64,000 bases of DNA, taken from positions 27,075,034-27,139,033 of the forward strand of contig OY804575.1 of assembly GCA_963680875.1 (NCBI GenBank), in the 5' to 3' direction. This document shows positions 44,401-56,400 of the stretch, in pieces. The position numbers and the translations under genes were made by a program. Source of the DNA: Bathymodiolus brooksi. Its lineage: Eukaryota; Mollusca; Bivalvia; Mytilida; Modiolidae. How positions within the stretch are numbered: the stretch's first letter is position 1; every line of letters begins with the position of its first letter. The notes under the pieces are model-generated. The model saw only the letters and a list, made by a program, of their open reading frames with translations. It had not been told where the DNA came from and did not search any database.

Positions 44401-47400
44401 TTTTAAAGACGTAAGTACCAAAAACAGTGAACCTACCTACTGAAGTATTGTATACCTAAAGAAGAAGAACCGTACTTTTTGTAATGCCAAAAATGTACTT
44501 CATTTATAAAGTAGCTGGAAAAAAATCCAGTAGGGCTATATAAAATTTAACTATGTCATCTGCCTCTCAGATACCTGCTCTTCCTGTCATGTAACTATCA
44601 TGGGGTCACTGATCGTATTTGTAAACAAAAGAGCCGACTGAAATGTGCCTGTTTCTTATATAAAATACATGTCACTTTGCAGTGCATTGTGGTTTCAGCA
44701 CTAAAAAAAACATCAAATGTAAACACAATTTTGAAAGTGGTCATTTTCAAACATTCTGTTATTTTATTTAGATGTAGTATGATTTGGTAGATGGCCAGAA
44801 CCTAGCTGCAATAAGGTAGCTCCTGTGACAAACTTGTGTCTCGGCAGAGCTACAACGCGGTCCCATTCGTCACAATGGAGCAAAAAAAAAGTTGCAGTTG
44901 AAACGTAAAAACTCACTATTTACGCTTCAAACATTTCATTATAACAATTACTGATGATCCCAGTCCTTGTTAAATCGGTTTGGCTGAGAAATATATGCTT
45001 TTCAAAGTTAGCAACAACCTTGTTCAAATTTATCGATCGTTTTCCATAACCGGAAACTACGGAAGGCGGGGCTTTTCTAAATATGGTATTTCTTATTACA
45101 AGCTGATGTAAACATTCCAATCGTAACTACTCGGCCATTCTCGCTACCCTGTTATTTGCAGTGTAGCGAGAATGGCTGAGTAGATACGATTGGTAAACAT
45201 TCACACCTAAATCGCCAAATATGGTATCGACATCCAAATAGTGAGGCCGGAAATGACGAAATTCAAAATTTTCAAAGAGGAGATTTTTATTTTGTGGGAA
45301 TTACATTTTAAAATACTGGAAGGTGATAAAAACTTGTTATAATAATGAACAAAAGGAAAGATTATGTCTTATTATTGATAAATGCAGGCGTCAGAAGCTC
45401 TGTAAGCGAGCGCAAAAAATCTCGGCGGCTGCTCCATTACGTGTAATGGCATCCCGTTATAACCCTTGCGAGTAAGCGAGCATTTAGGGTTTTATTATTA
45501 GAACTAGCCAGAACCATGAAATTTTAAAACCAGCCATTTCCGGATTTTATATTCGTTTCCATCCCGTATATCGGCCTTGTTTTTATTTGCCACGGAAACA
45601 GATGACGCCATTTTACTGACAACAAAGTTGCCAGGTAATCGAGAGTATATTAAAATACAAGAATGGCTTTAAAAACAATCTTATGCACAAAGAAATATTT
45701 AACTAGCCATTCTTTGAAAATTCCAATCGTCATATGAATGGAGGGTTAACACTGTTAATCGCCATATCTGAAAATCGATAATAGCACGAAAACCGATATT
45801 TTTTTCAAGTAAGACATCAATAAAAAAAAAAAATCTATCTACTCACAGTCAGCAAGGTGAGGATGAAGATCCTATGGTTTGAATGGTTAATTATATCCTT
45901 GTTTAAGTTGTTGAATAGAAATTGAGTGTGATTTCAAGTATCTCTTTTTTCAAAACTCAAATATTTTCTGGATAGAATAATGTCTTAGATAATCTATTTT
46001 GTATCTCTGTTGTATTTAATCATCCATATATAATATTGATAAAAAAAAACATTTTAGAATTTTAACCTCAGATCTCCCAACACGTGGGTCAAAAACGAAA
46101 GTAGATAGGAAGTAAACAAACAAGAATAAAATTAGAAACACTTATATATTTATGAAATGACTCTCAACATCCGTATTCATTTTCATTGATAAATTTAATT
46201 GTATTGTACTAACACGACTAACACTATATATATATTACATGCTGCTAATATTAACGAGACCAGGATAAGGTACTGGTACTTATGTTTCCGAAAGTACCAC
46301 ACCAAAAACCACCAGCATGTTGAAAATAGATGGGAAATTAACTAACAATAATAACAGCTCTAAAGAAATGAGACAAATTGAACTCAAATTAAAGAAAAAA
46401 GAAGAACAACTGAAAATTAAAGAAGCCATATTAAACGATAGTACTTCAGAAAAAACAAAGTTATTAGATAGGCTGAAACTAGGAATTTGGAACTGGAAAA
46501 TACAGTTAAAACTCTCTATAACAAAATTGAAACATCAGAAAATAAACCATCCAATAACACCTCCAATAATGAAAACACAGACTCTTGTGATGAACTTGTA
46601 GCAGGAATAAGGGAGAAAGTTACAAAATTTGTACTTAGCAAAGTAGAAAATGAACTAAATAGGATACTAATAGCAGATGAGCAAAATTACGAAACAAAAC
46701 AAACTCATCATATCAGAAAACAAGCTCAGTGGGAACCCGATTCAAATAGAAATGAACATTGTCAATCTATATATGATGGGTGGCCTGTTACTAGTGGTTA
46801 TCAAATGGGCAATGGTGGAGCTTACCACAACGTCCCGTCTGAATATACCACATATTGTAATCAATACCAGCAATATAGTCACTATCAACAACCACAACAG
46901 ATGATGTTTCCGACAGAACATAGATATGATATGTATGGACCTAAAGACAAGTTGGGCGATGGTGGATCCTACCACAACGTCCCTTCTGGTCTGTATGGTT
47001 CAGATTCAACTCAGAAACAATACCATCAAGTAACATACGATCAATCTTACTATAACAATCATTATCACATGAACAATCATCAGACTGCAGATATTATGAC
47101 AAATCGAATCGAGGCAAGTCAAATGGGCGATGGTGGAACTTACCACAACGACCCTGCTGGCTATTTCCCTGATCAAAGACAGTATTTTGCTGATGAACGT
47201 GATGTTTGTCGATCAAATCTGATTGAAATACAAATTGAAGATCATAACTATGAACAGAAGAATGGTATTAACTCTGATCAACAATCATTATTAGAGGTAT
47301 CATATACTCATACAGACCCACTAACAAAAGCTGAAACCAAAACGCCAAACTCAAACCTAAAGAATAATTCTGCAAGAACGAGAAAAACAGCGACAACGCA

Positions 47401-50400
47401 GGATAATGCTGTTAATTATACTAAAATTGGGCAACCTCTATACTACTCAGCACCTAGTAGCAACTATTTTTTAGGAAGCACACAAATCTTACCAGAGAGA
47501 CACAAAATGTATTCAAATACAATCGGGATGTAAAAAGGCTGCAGAAAGATGTACATACGTCTACTGTCTTAAATATTCTAGATTTTAATTGTAAAAACAT
47601 ATTAACCTGTGGTCCGCTATTTAAAGAAATGGAAAAATCTATAGACATATACATGTTACAAGAACATTGGCTATTTGATTGTCAACTGAACATTCTCCAA
47701 GAAATTCATCAAGACTATAATGGGGCTGGTAAATCAGTAGATTCAAATGATCCTATCTCACCGTACCAAATGCCACGAGGATATGGAGGCGTAGCGATCC
47801 TTTGGCGTAAAGATCTAGACAGTTATATTACACCTCTCCAGGTAGGAAATGAGAGAATTCAATGTATCGAACTTTCAGGAAAACAGAACATTATACTTAT
47901 ATCAATTTACCTACCATGCAAAAGCTCAGATTCTCACTATGCCAATTTCAAACAATGCGTTGATATACTACACGAGATATTTGAAACCTACGAAAATACC
48001 CATCAAATCATTATTGGCGGAGATTTCAATGAAAATATATTAGAAGGAATCGAGTCGCAAAGAAAAAAATATATCAATGATTTTATATCTGACCATCAAC
48101 TGTGCGCTGTGAAAGTAGGATTAACATATTGTCACCCTAGTGGACAAGCAACCTCTGCTATAGTCCGAGATTCCTCTGTCGTTTAACGGCATTGATAAAG
48201 TTGCTTGTAGCCGTTCAACGACAGAGCGTGCTATATACGGAAAACAGCGGATTTGCTTCTCCAACTCTGGGTCAGCACATTTCCACGTTTCGTGGCTATC
48301 GGATTTTATTTTCTATCATAAACCTTATATAAATCGCTTCACCAATCATTTTTCTATTCATTCATTTACATCTTACCCTCAGAAAGTGGTGTTACACTCC
48401 ATTACAGCACGATTTTGCCTTAGATCCTATGATTTCGACGTTTGTCTTCCATTTTTCAAACATTTGTCACGTGACTACGAGAAAACTACGATTACCGCAA
48501 TGTATCATGGGAGATGATTTGCATATAAACAAACAAACAAATATTTTTATTGCCAATCATAGGCGCCTGTTAAGGCAGAACAATTAACATAAAATTTAAT
48601 ACAGTTGATTATATTGATTGGTAATGATTTTAACAGCAAATTTAGTGAATTACAGATAAGCATAAGAAAAAAAAAATGTAGTACCTTGTCCAAAAACAAA
48701 AAGGGGGAACGTAACACATGCTCTTTCCGAAGCCCGTTGGTAACACTCTGCCATTGAATCTTTTCTTTCCAACACATTCTGTATTATTTCCTTCTGCTCT
48801 GCTTTGATCTATAGATGGACTGTTTGTCCTGCAGAATACGCTTAAATGTATCGTCTTCCATGTGATTTGAATGTTGTTTACGTATGCAAATAATGCTCCA
48901 AATAATTTGGCACGCTGCATTAATTAGCTCCCATCATGCAATGCGTTGCTGTCATCATTCAGTTAGTATCGCGAGATCACGTGTGTAGATTCGAAAATGG
49001 AAGTCAAATGGCGGAATAATAGGATCTAAGGCAAAATCGTGCTGTAATGGAGTGTAACACCACTTTCTGAGGGTAAGATGGTTATGAATGAATAGAAAAA
49101 TGATTGGTAAAGCGATTTATATAAGGTTTATGATAGAAAATAAAATCCGATAGCCACGAAACGTGGAAATGTGCCGATCCTATGGCCGTGAGGCAAATTC
49201 GATGGTTTCCGTATATAGCACCCTCTGTCGTTGAACGGCTACAAGCAACTTTATCAATGCTGTTAAACGACAGAGGAATCTCGGACTACCTCTGCTATTG
49301 ACTATGTTTTATATCAAGAAAAGCATGAAAGTGAAGTCCTTAAAATACAGAAACTAGATGTTGTAGCAAACGTTTCGGACCATCAACCAATACAGCTACA
49401 ATACAAATTTGATCACAACATCAGAAAGAAGCAAAAAGAACTATGTAATCATTCATCAAAAGTAAATTGGAACAAAGTTGATAAGCAAACCTATCAAGAA
49501 ACATTGGACAAGAATATTAATATGATAAATATAAACCCTTCCACTATACCACAAATTGATAAAACTTTTAAAGATCTGTGTGATATCATTGTAAAAACTA
49601 CAGAAGAAATTGTACCAAAAAGAAAGATCAAGAAAAGAAAACCAAAATTACAGATAATGTCTGAGGATATGCTTAAAGCCATAGAAAAGAAAAAAAGAGC
49701 TTTCTTTATATGGAAAACAAATGGAAGATCAACAGATCCCTTGAACACCTTCTTCATTGAAAAGAAAACAACAACATATGTACTAAGAAAACAATGCAGA
49801 TTAGAATTAGCTATTAAAAGAATCGCTGACAGACAAAAAATCATTAATGCTCGATCCAACGACACTGCATTATTTTATAAAATCATAAAACAGCAAAGAG
49901 GGAAATTATCCCGTTTTATAGATCAGCTACAAGTGGATAATTCAACATATGAAACTCCTGAAGGAATCATGAACGGCTGGAGCACTCATTTTGGACAATT
50001 AGCTAAGAAATCTGAAAACAAAGATTTTGACAATGATTATCTGGAACTAATGGAAAGAGAAAAGGACATTATTTTACAAATATGTAGAGACCAATATGAT
50101 CACAAGGAAGTATCATCAGAAGAGCTTTTAAAAGCAGTTAAACAGTTGAACACTAACAAAGCGGCAGATTATTTTGGAATCACAGCTGAGAATATTATAT
50201 ATGGAAGTAACATCTTTTTAAATTACCTACAAAAATTAATCAACGTAAGCTTCGCAAACGGCCATATCCCAGATAGTTTAGAAATAGGAACATTATTTCC
50301 AGTATTTAAGAACAAAGGTGACATCAAAAGTGCAAAAAACTACAGAGGAATAACCGTAACACCTACTTTTTCTAAGATAATGGAAAAAATTATAAAAATC

Positions 50401-53400
50401 AGAGAAAATCCAACGATAATGAAAATTCAAAATCCCTTACAGCGAGGTTTCACTGAGAACTCTGCACCTCTACTCTGTGAACTATTCATAGAGGAGTATG
50501 AGAGAGAAAATAAAGATCTGAACTCTCCCACATACATTGGCTTATTAGATGGCAAATCAGCTTTTGATGTAGTGGTACATGCCAATATGATTCGCAGATT
50601 ATTTCAAATTGGATTCTCAAAACAATCAATAACCCTGATCAACAATCTTTATACAAATGCCAGCTCATGTATTAAATGGAAAAACCAAATATCAAAATCA
50701 ATGATTAGTATAGAACAAGGAAAGAGACAAGGTGGAGCCCTAAGTGCTGATCTTTACAAAGTTTATGTAAATCCACTACTGGACATACTAAGTAATTCAG
50801 GACTGGGTGGTAAAATCGGGAATATAAATTGCTGTGCACCTACCTGTGCGGATGATGTTGCATTAATAGCAAATAATCCATTCGATATCCAAACAATGGT
50901 TGACATAGCTGTAGACTTCAGCAAAAGAGAGGGATATCTACTCCAACCGCAAAAAAGTGTGGTAATACCGATAAACATATGTAAAAAATCAAAAATGCTA
51001 GAAATAAATGATGGTTATTGGAAACTTGATGGAAAGGATATGCCTATTGTAACTCAATCAGCCCATATCGGAATTCAAAAATCAGAGACAAATTCTACAC
51101 AATCAACAGTAAATAAAAACATAAAGAAAGCCACTAGAGCCTTATACAGCCTAATGGGAGTAGGACTACATGGAGAAAATGGAATAGATCCTGAGACTAC
51201 GATATCATTATTAAGAACCTATGTACTACCTATATTATACTATGGACTTGAAATATTATTACCTACAGGCAAGATTTTGGAGCAATTGAACATACATTAC
51301 AAAAAGGTACTGAAGCAAATATTATCACTTTACATAAATGTAGCGGATCCTGCCATTTATATACTATCAGGCCTATTACCGATTGAAGCAGAAATACATA
51401 TAAAAGTTTTAACATTTTTTGGAAACATAACAAGATCTGAACACACCTCAATTGAATGGAGACTTGCAGAGAGGCAGCTACAAGTTAAATCATATGATAG
51501 CAATAGTTGGTTTATGGATATAAGAAAAATTTGCATAAAGTATGATATCACGGATCCATATACATATCTAGAAAATCCACTTCCAAAGTCACAATGGAAA
51601 AGTTTGATAACCAAACATGTACACCAATATTGGAAAAATGCAATTGAGGAAAATATGTTGTTATACACCAGCTTAAAATACTTAGACTCTAACTATAACA
51701 TAGGTAGAAAACATCCATTATTGAAATCGCAAAGTGCCAACATACAGGGCATCAGAAGAATACCAACTCGGCTAAAAATTGTTACAGGAACATATATTCT
51801 ACAGACAAATAGAGCTGTTTACTCCACACATCTTATTTCTGCAACTTGTAACCTATGTAGAAATGCAGACGAAACCTTACAACATTTTGTATTATGCTGT
51901 GAGGCATTGCAGGATATTAGGGAGCCATTAATCAAGAGGATAATAGACGTAGGTAGTGAAGTATTGGCAAAAATCAAGGCAAGTCAGCCAATATATATAC
52001 TAAAACTTATTATAAATCCGTTTATTTATGTCAATAAGTATGACAGAACCCATAAGAAGTCTCTGGATACCATTGGAGAAGTGCTGGAACCTTTATGTAG
52101 ACAATTATTATACAAAATTCATAACAAACGATACGAACTCTTAGGCTTGATGGAGAATAAGAAAAAGGAGAATGGAAAAAAGAACTGATATATTAACATA
52201 TAATGAAGCTATTAATAGGTGATCAACCCGGTATATGATTTCCTAATGGATGCTTATTTAGTAACCGTCCTGGAGAGTGCGCACATGGACTGCAAAATCC
52301 CACTTTATCAAATCTTTTAGATTTTAGATAAGATCCTTCTTTTATTCAAATCTTTTAGATTTTAGATAAGATCCTTCTTTTATTCAAATCTTTTAGATTT
52401 TAGATAAGATCCTACTTTTTCAAATCTTTTAGATTTTAGATTATACATTTTAGATTTTAGATAAGATCCTACTTTATCAAATCTTTTAGATTTTAGATTA
52501 TCTATCTGCTAGATCTATAACAACCAGTGTATATACATATTTTATGAGTCGTTTTATGTGACTGTGATAGGAACTTTTATAAATATTTATTATACGCGTC
52601 GCTATATATTATGGTGGTGAATTGACATATTATGTGTTTTATACTGTGGTGATAGTGACTTTTATGTATCCTTGATAGTGACTTATATATATATATATTA
52701 CGCGTCGTATTTATTATAGTGGTGGATTAACCTTCCTCTTTTATTGAGGTGTGCCTTGATTGGCAGAAATTCGTCTACAGATACAGATAACACGATGGTA
52801 CATTGTAACAAAACAAAATACAAATATAAGAGACAACACACAGTGTGTGACATCAACATTACTTGTACAATTTATGTTTATACTAACAAGATATAAGTAT
52901 ATGGTATGATTTACTGAATATGATACTATCATACGATCACTATATGACAGCACCACATCATGAGGAAACTACGGTACATATAAGTATATGGTATGATTTA
53001 CTGAATATTGTTGCCGTTTAGCCCCCTTTAGCCGAATTTACTAAGGGAAATATTAGAAGGCTGAAACAGGAACAATAATTTGCATGGATCCTTTGAAGTG
53101 GCTATAGGTTGATAAATAAAAATATAAGTCAGGATAAGTTGAATTCTACTTTATGTAGATATATATTAGATAGTAATATACTATATAATTATTACACATT
53201 AATATTTGTTGAACCAATAAGTACTGTAATCCCTCTAAACATATGAAGGCTGATTTGTACAAAATTGGATGAAGGCTGATTTCAGCCTTCAGCCTTTAGA
53301 AATATTTATTAAGTAATTTAAGCACAAAGTTTAATTCTACTTTATGTATATATATTAGATAGTAATATACTATAATTATTGCACATTAATATTTGTTGAA

Positions 53401-56400
53401 CAAATAAGTACTGTAATCCCTCTAAACATATGAAGGCTGATTTGTACAAATTTGGATGAAGGCTGATTTGTACAAATTTGGATGAAGGCTGATTTGTACA
53501 AAATTGGATGAAGGCTGATTTCAGCCTTCACTGGCTTCAGCCTTTAAAAATATTTATTAAGTAATTTAAACACAAAGTTTCTTAAACTTTGCAAAAATAT
53601 GACTTTCCGTCAAACTTTACTATAGCTTTACTATATATATGCAAAATAGAGCTTAAATAGGTTTTCAGGTCGAAGGCTGATTATTAGCGAATCAGGAAGG
53701 CTGACCTCAAGAGCAGATAATCAAGCACATGGCTAATTTAAATATCGGCATCAATTTCGCCGGTTTAAACAATTACCATTCCCAACTGGTTTCTCATTTT
53801 CTCAACTCCTCTATGAGCCATGTTTATGAAGGCTAACGAAGGCCGATTTATATTGCTTTGCTAAGAAATTAACGTCTGCTCTTGAACAGCAATGAGAAAA
53901 GATTCTGCCGAAGGGTGATCAAGACCCCTATTTATTGGTCCCACCCCCTGGTCTTAGCCAATCAAACGTCTGCTCTATAAAATAACGTCTCGCGAGAATT
54001 CCCGCCAATACACAAATACGTTAAATTATTAATGGCTGACGTAGTAAACAACAAAGTATCTAACTGGAATGTGAGGGATTACGGATGAATAAATGCATTA
54101 TACAGTTAGCAATTAAGTAATAAATACACATAATTAAATAAACAAACCTCAAATATTCACGATAACTGTCAACCAGTGGTCAAATGGTTCTGCTTGCACA
54201 AAACACGTGAAAATTCCCGAAGTATTTCAAAAAGTAAACAAACGCGATTACGAGTAACCGCAAACTCGTAACAATATGATACTATCATACGATCATACGA
54301 TCATACGATCACTCCATGACAGCACCATATCATGAGGAAAATCGGGAAATATGAAGTTTCTTAATTCACTTAAAGTGATCATGTTTGATAGGGTACCTGT
54401 AAAGTGCGAAACGAAACGAAACGAAACGAAATCAAACAAAACGAAACGAAACGAAACGAAATGTAACGAAACGAATTTTATCAAAAAAAAACGAAACGAA
54501 ATCAAACAAAACGAAACGAAAACGAACGAAACCGATCGAAACAAAATGTAACGAAAAAAAAATGAAAAATTCAATATGGCATGAAGACTAAGAGGGTTTA
54601 TAATATATTGATTATCCAAATTTAGAAGACTTAAAGGGTTCCCGGTTTTATACTATAATGATTATCCAAATTAATTCTACCTCAGCATTTTTTTTCTATA
54701 TGAAATTTTAAACAACTGTTAGAATTACTACTTGCGCATACTTGATAATAATACTTCGATGACTGTTGTCAGGTCAATAGATTCCGAACTGTTGCCGTCT
54801 GAAAAACTCGCGGACTTTTTGTAAAGTACTCCTTTCGATTGAATTTTTGATTATCACAAGGTCGCTTTCAGCCAATGGAGTGACATCTTTTCGGGGACTT
54901 TCTTACGCGATTTATTGTTACTGTACATCTGATATGAGACAGAAAGTATAGAGCATGGACATGTTCGGTGGTTGAAATTCTGGGATTAGACTCTATACTG
55001 GGGTGACATTGGACAACCAAGCAGGTCCCAAATTCGGAGCAGAGGCCGCTTAGCATTTCGGAGCACATTGGAATGTCTAAAAATATAAACGATTCTTTTG
55101 GTTTTTAAAAGGTTAAAACATAAATCGTTAAGATGCAAGGCATCGCAGTCATGTATTTTTTTCCCTCACGGTTTGTGATTTCGTGCTATTAAAGCTTTTT
55201 TTTTAGACACAACACGACTAATGTGTGTGAAAAAAGTATGGCTTTTTGTCAGAGGACCTTTTTGTCTTAAGCTACACGTAGTTGTCAGTTAACTTCGATT
55301 ATTCAGTTGCGAGACCCTACTCGTTTTCAATTTGTTTAAACTTGTTCAATCTGTTGTTGATCTTGTATGTTTCTTGTTTTGTCTCGTATTATACACTGGT
55401 TCGTTCTGATTTTTACTGTGTCTTATTTGTTCTTATTTTTTATCACTGGTCTGCATTCAGGGGGAGGGTTGCGTGCTCATGTTACTGATGTAACCCCGTC
55501 ACATTTCATGTGCTTGTCCCAAGTCAGGTGAATGTTGGCCAGTGATTTTACCCGTCTGATTTTCATCTTTTAGTTTCATTTATTGTATTTGTTAACAAGA
55601 TGTTCTGCCGTTTTTTTGTTTTGATTTTGTACATATTTTTTTTTATATATTTGGGGCCTTCTAGAGGTGACTGCGGTGAATGAGTATACTCACCATTCAT
55701 TGTTATATATTTGGGGCCTTCTAGAGGTGACTGCGTTGAATGAGTATACTCATCATTCATTGTTATATATTTGGGGCCTTCTAGAGGTGACTGCGTAGAA
55801 TAGTATACTCACCATTCATTGAAGTTTTTACAGTGTTCTTTAATAGTAATTTTCTTTTGGTCTTTCTAAAAAAAATTATTGGTGAAGAGTAGGTGATTGT
55901 CTCTTTGGCATCTACCACATTGAATTTGTAGGTTTAATTAAAATCCGTTCACAGATTTAGGTGTTTCGGATAAGATATAGATTCACCATAACTTGAAATT
56001 ACAAAGTCCATTTTTTAAATACTGGAAACCCCAAAAATCAAACATTATAAATATAAACCAGGAGGGACACATCTTTAATGTAAGTAGAATAATGTTTAAA
56101 GAAAGTTTCATTTGTCTGGGTTGAGTTGCGAATAAGAGATTGGCCCTAGCTCAAGCGTTACGGACCGACGGACGGACTATACCCAAGTTGGTATATAATA
56201 AAACCTCTGAGTCAAAAAAATTAGGACAACAGAGTTGAAATTGTACAACCTCCGTTAAAATGTAACGGACGGACAGGAGCGTGGATATAATACTACTGCT
56301 CCATTTTTTTGTTCAATTAATATTATTAGTTATTAATCGCACCTCGAACAAATTTCTCTATCAGTAATTGGTTATATATTACGTCGATCACATGGTGACC

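Larger units (their letters stand above)
44171..45802. other. Spacer between the inverted 5'-region copies
   Basis: No gene. It holds the second copy of the dispersed repeat (44238-44567, inverted relative to 1493-1803) and a 75-bp hairpin insertion at 45118. The remainder is unrecognised. Confidence 0.5.
47461..52188 (+). pseudogene. Retrotransposon ORF2 (AP endonuclease and reverse transcriptase), interrupted by a MITE
   Basis: The frame opens at 47461 after TAG and has no ATG before 47629. The first endonuclease strand, ILDFNCKN with the metal-site Asn, is coded at about 47570-47600, so translation must enter upstream of that ATG. Further endonuclease motifs are LQEHWL, GGVAILW, IYLPC and GGDFNEN; AIDYV and SDHQPI come after the insertion at 48161-49288. 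RT motifs follow: NYRGITVTP (about 50338), KSAFDVV (about 50554), GKRQGGALSADLYK (about 50720) and CADDVAL (about 50844). A CNLC...HFVLCC finger lies at 51847-51900, with a stop at 52188. The insertion plus its 9-bp duplication is 1137 nt, a multiple of three, so the flanks stay in one frame, but it contains stops. Confidence 0.85.
45803..52740 (+). mobile_element. Nearly full-length non-LTR retrotransposon (ORF1 plus EN/RT ORF2)
   Basis: Order: a roughly 500-bp 5' region (duplicated inverted at 43.5-44.2 kb), ORF1, ORF2 with AP-type endonuclease, reverse transcriptase and C-terminal CxxC...H...C finger, then a 3' region with tandem repeats. The RT core is typical of endonuclease-bearing LINEs, with a CADDVAL catalytic box in place of YADD. 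I do not assign a clade. The copy is damaged by a one-base lesion in ORF1 and a 1128-bp insertion in the endonuclease, yet RT is open throughout, so it is fairly young. Ends are approximate and no target duplication was found. Confidence 0.85.
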
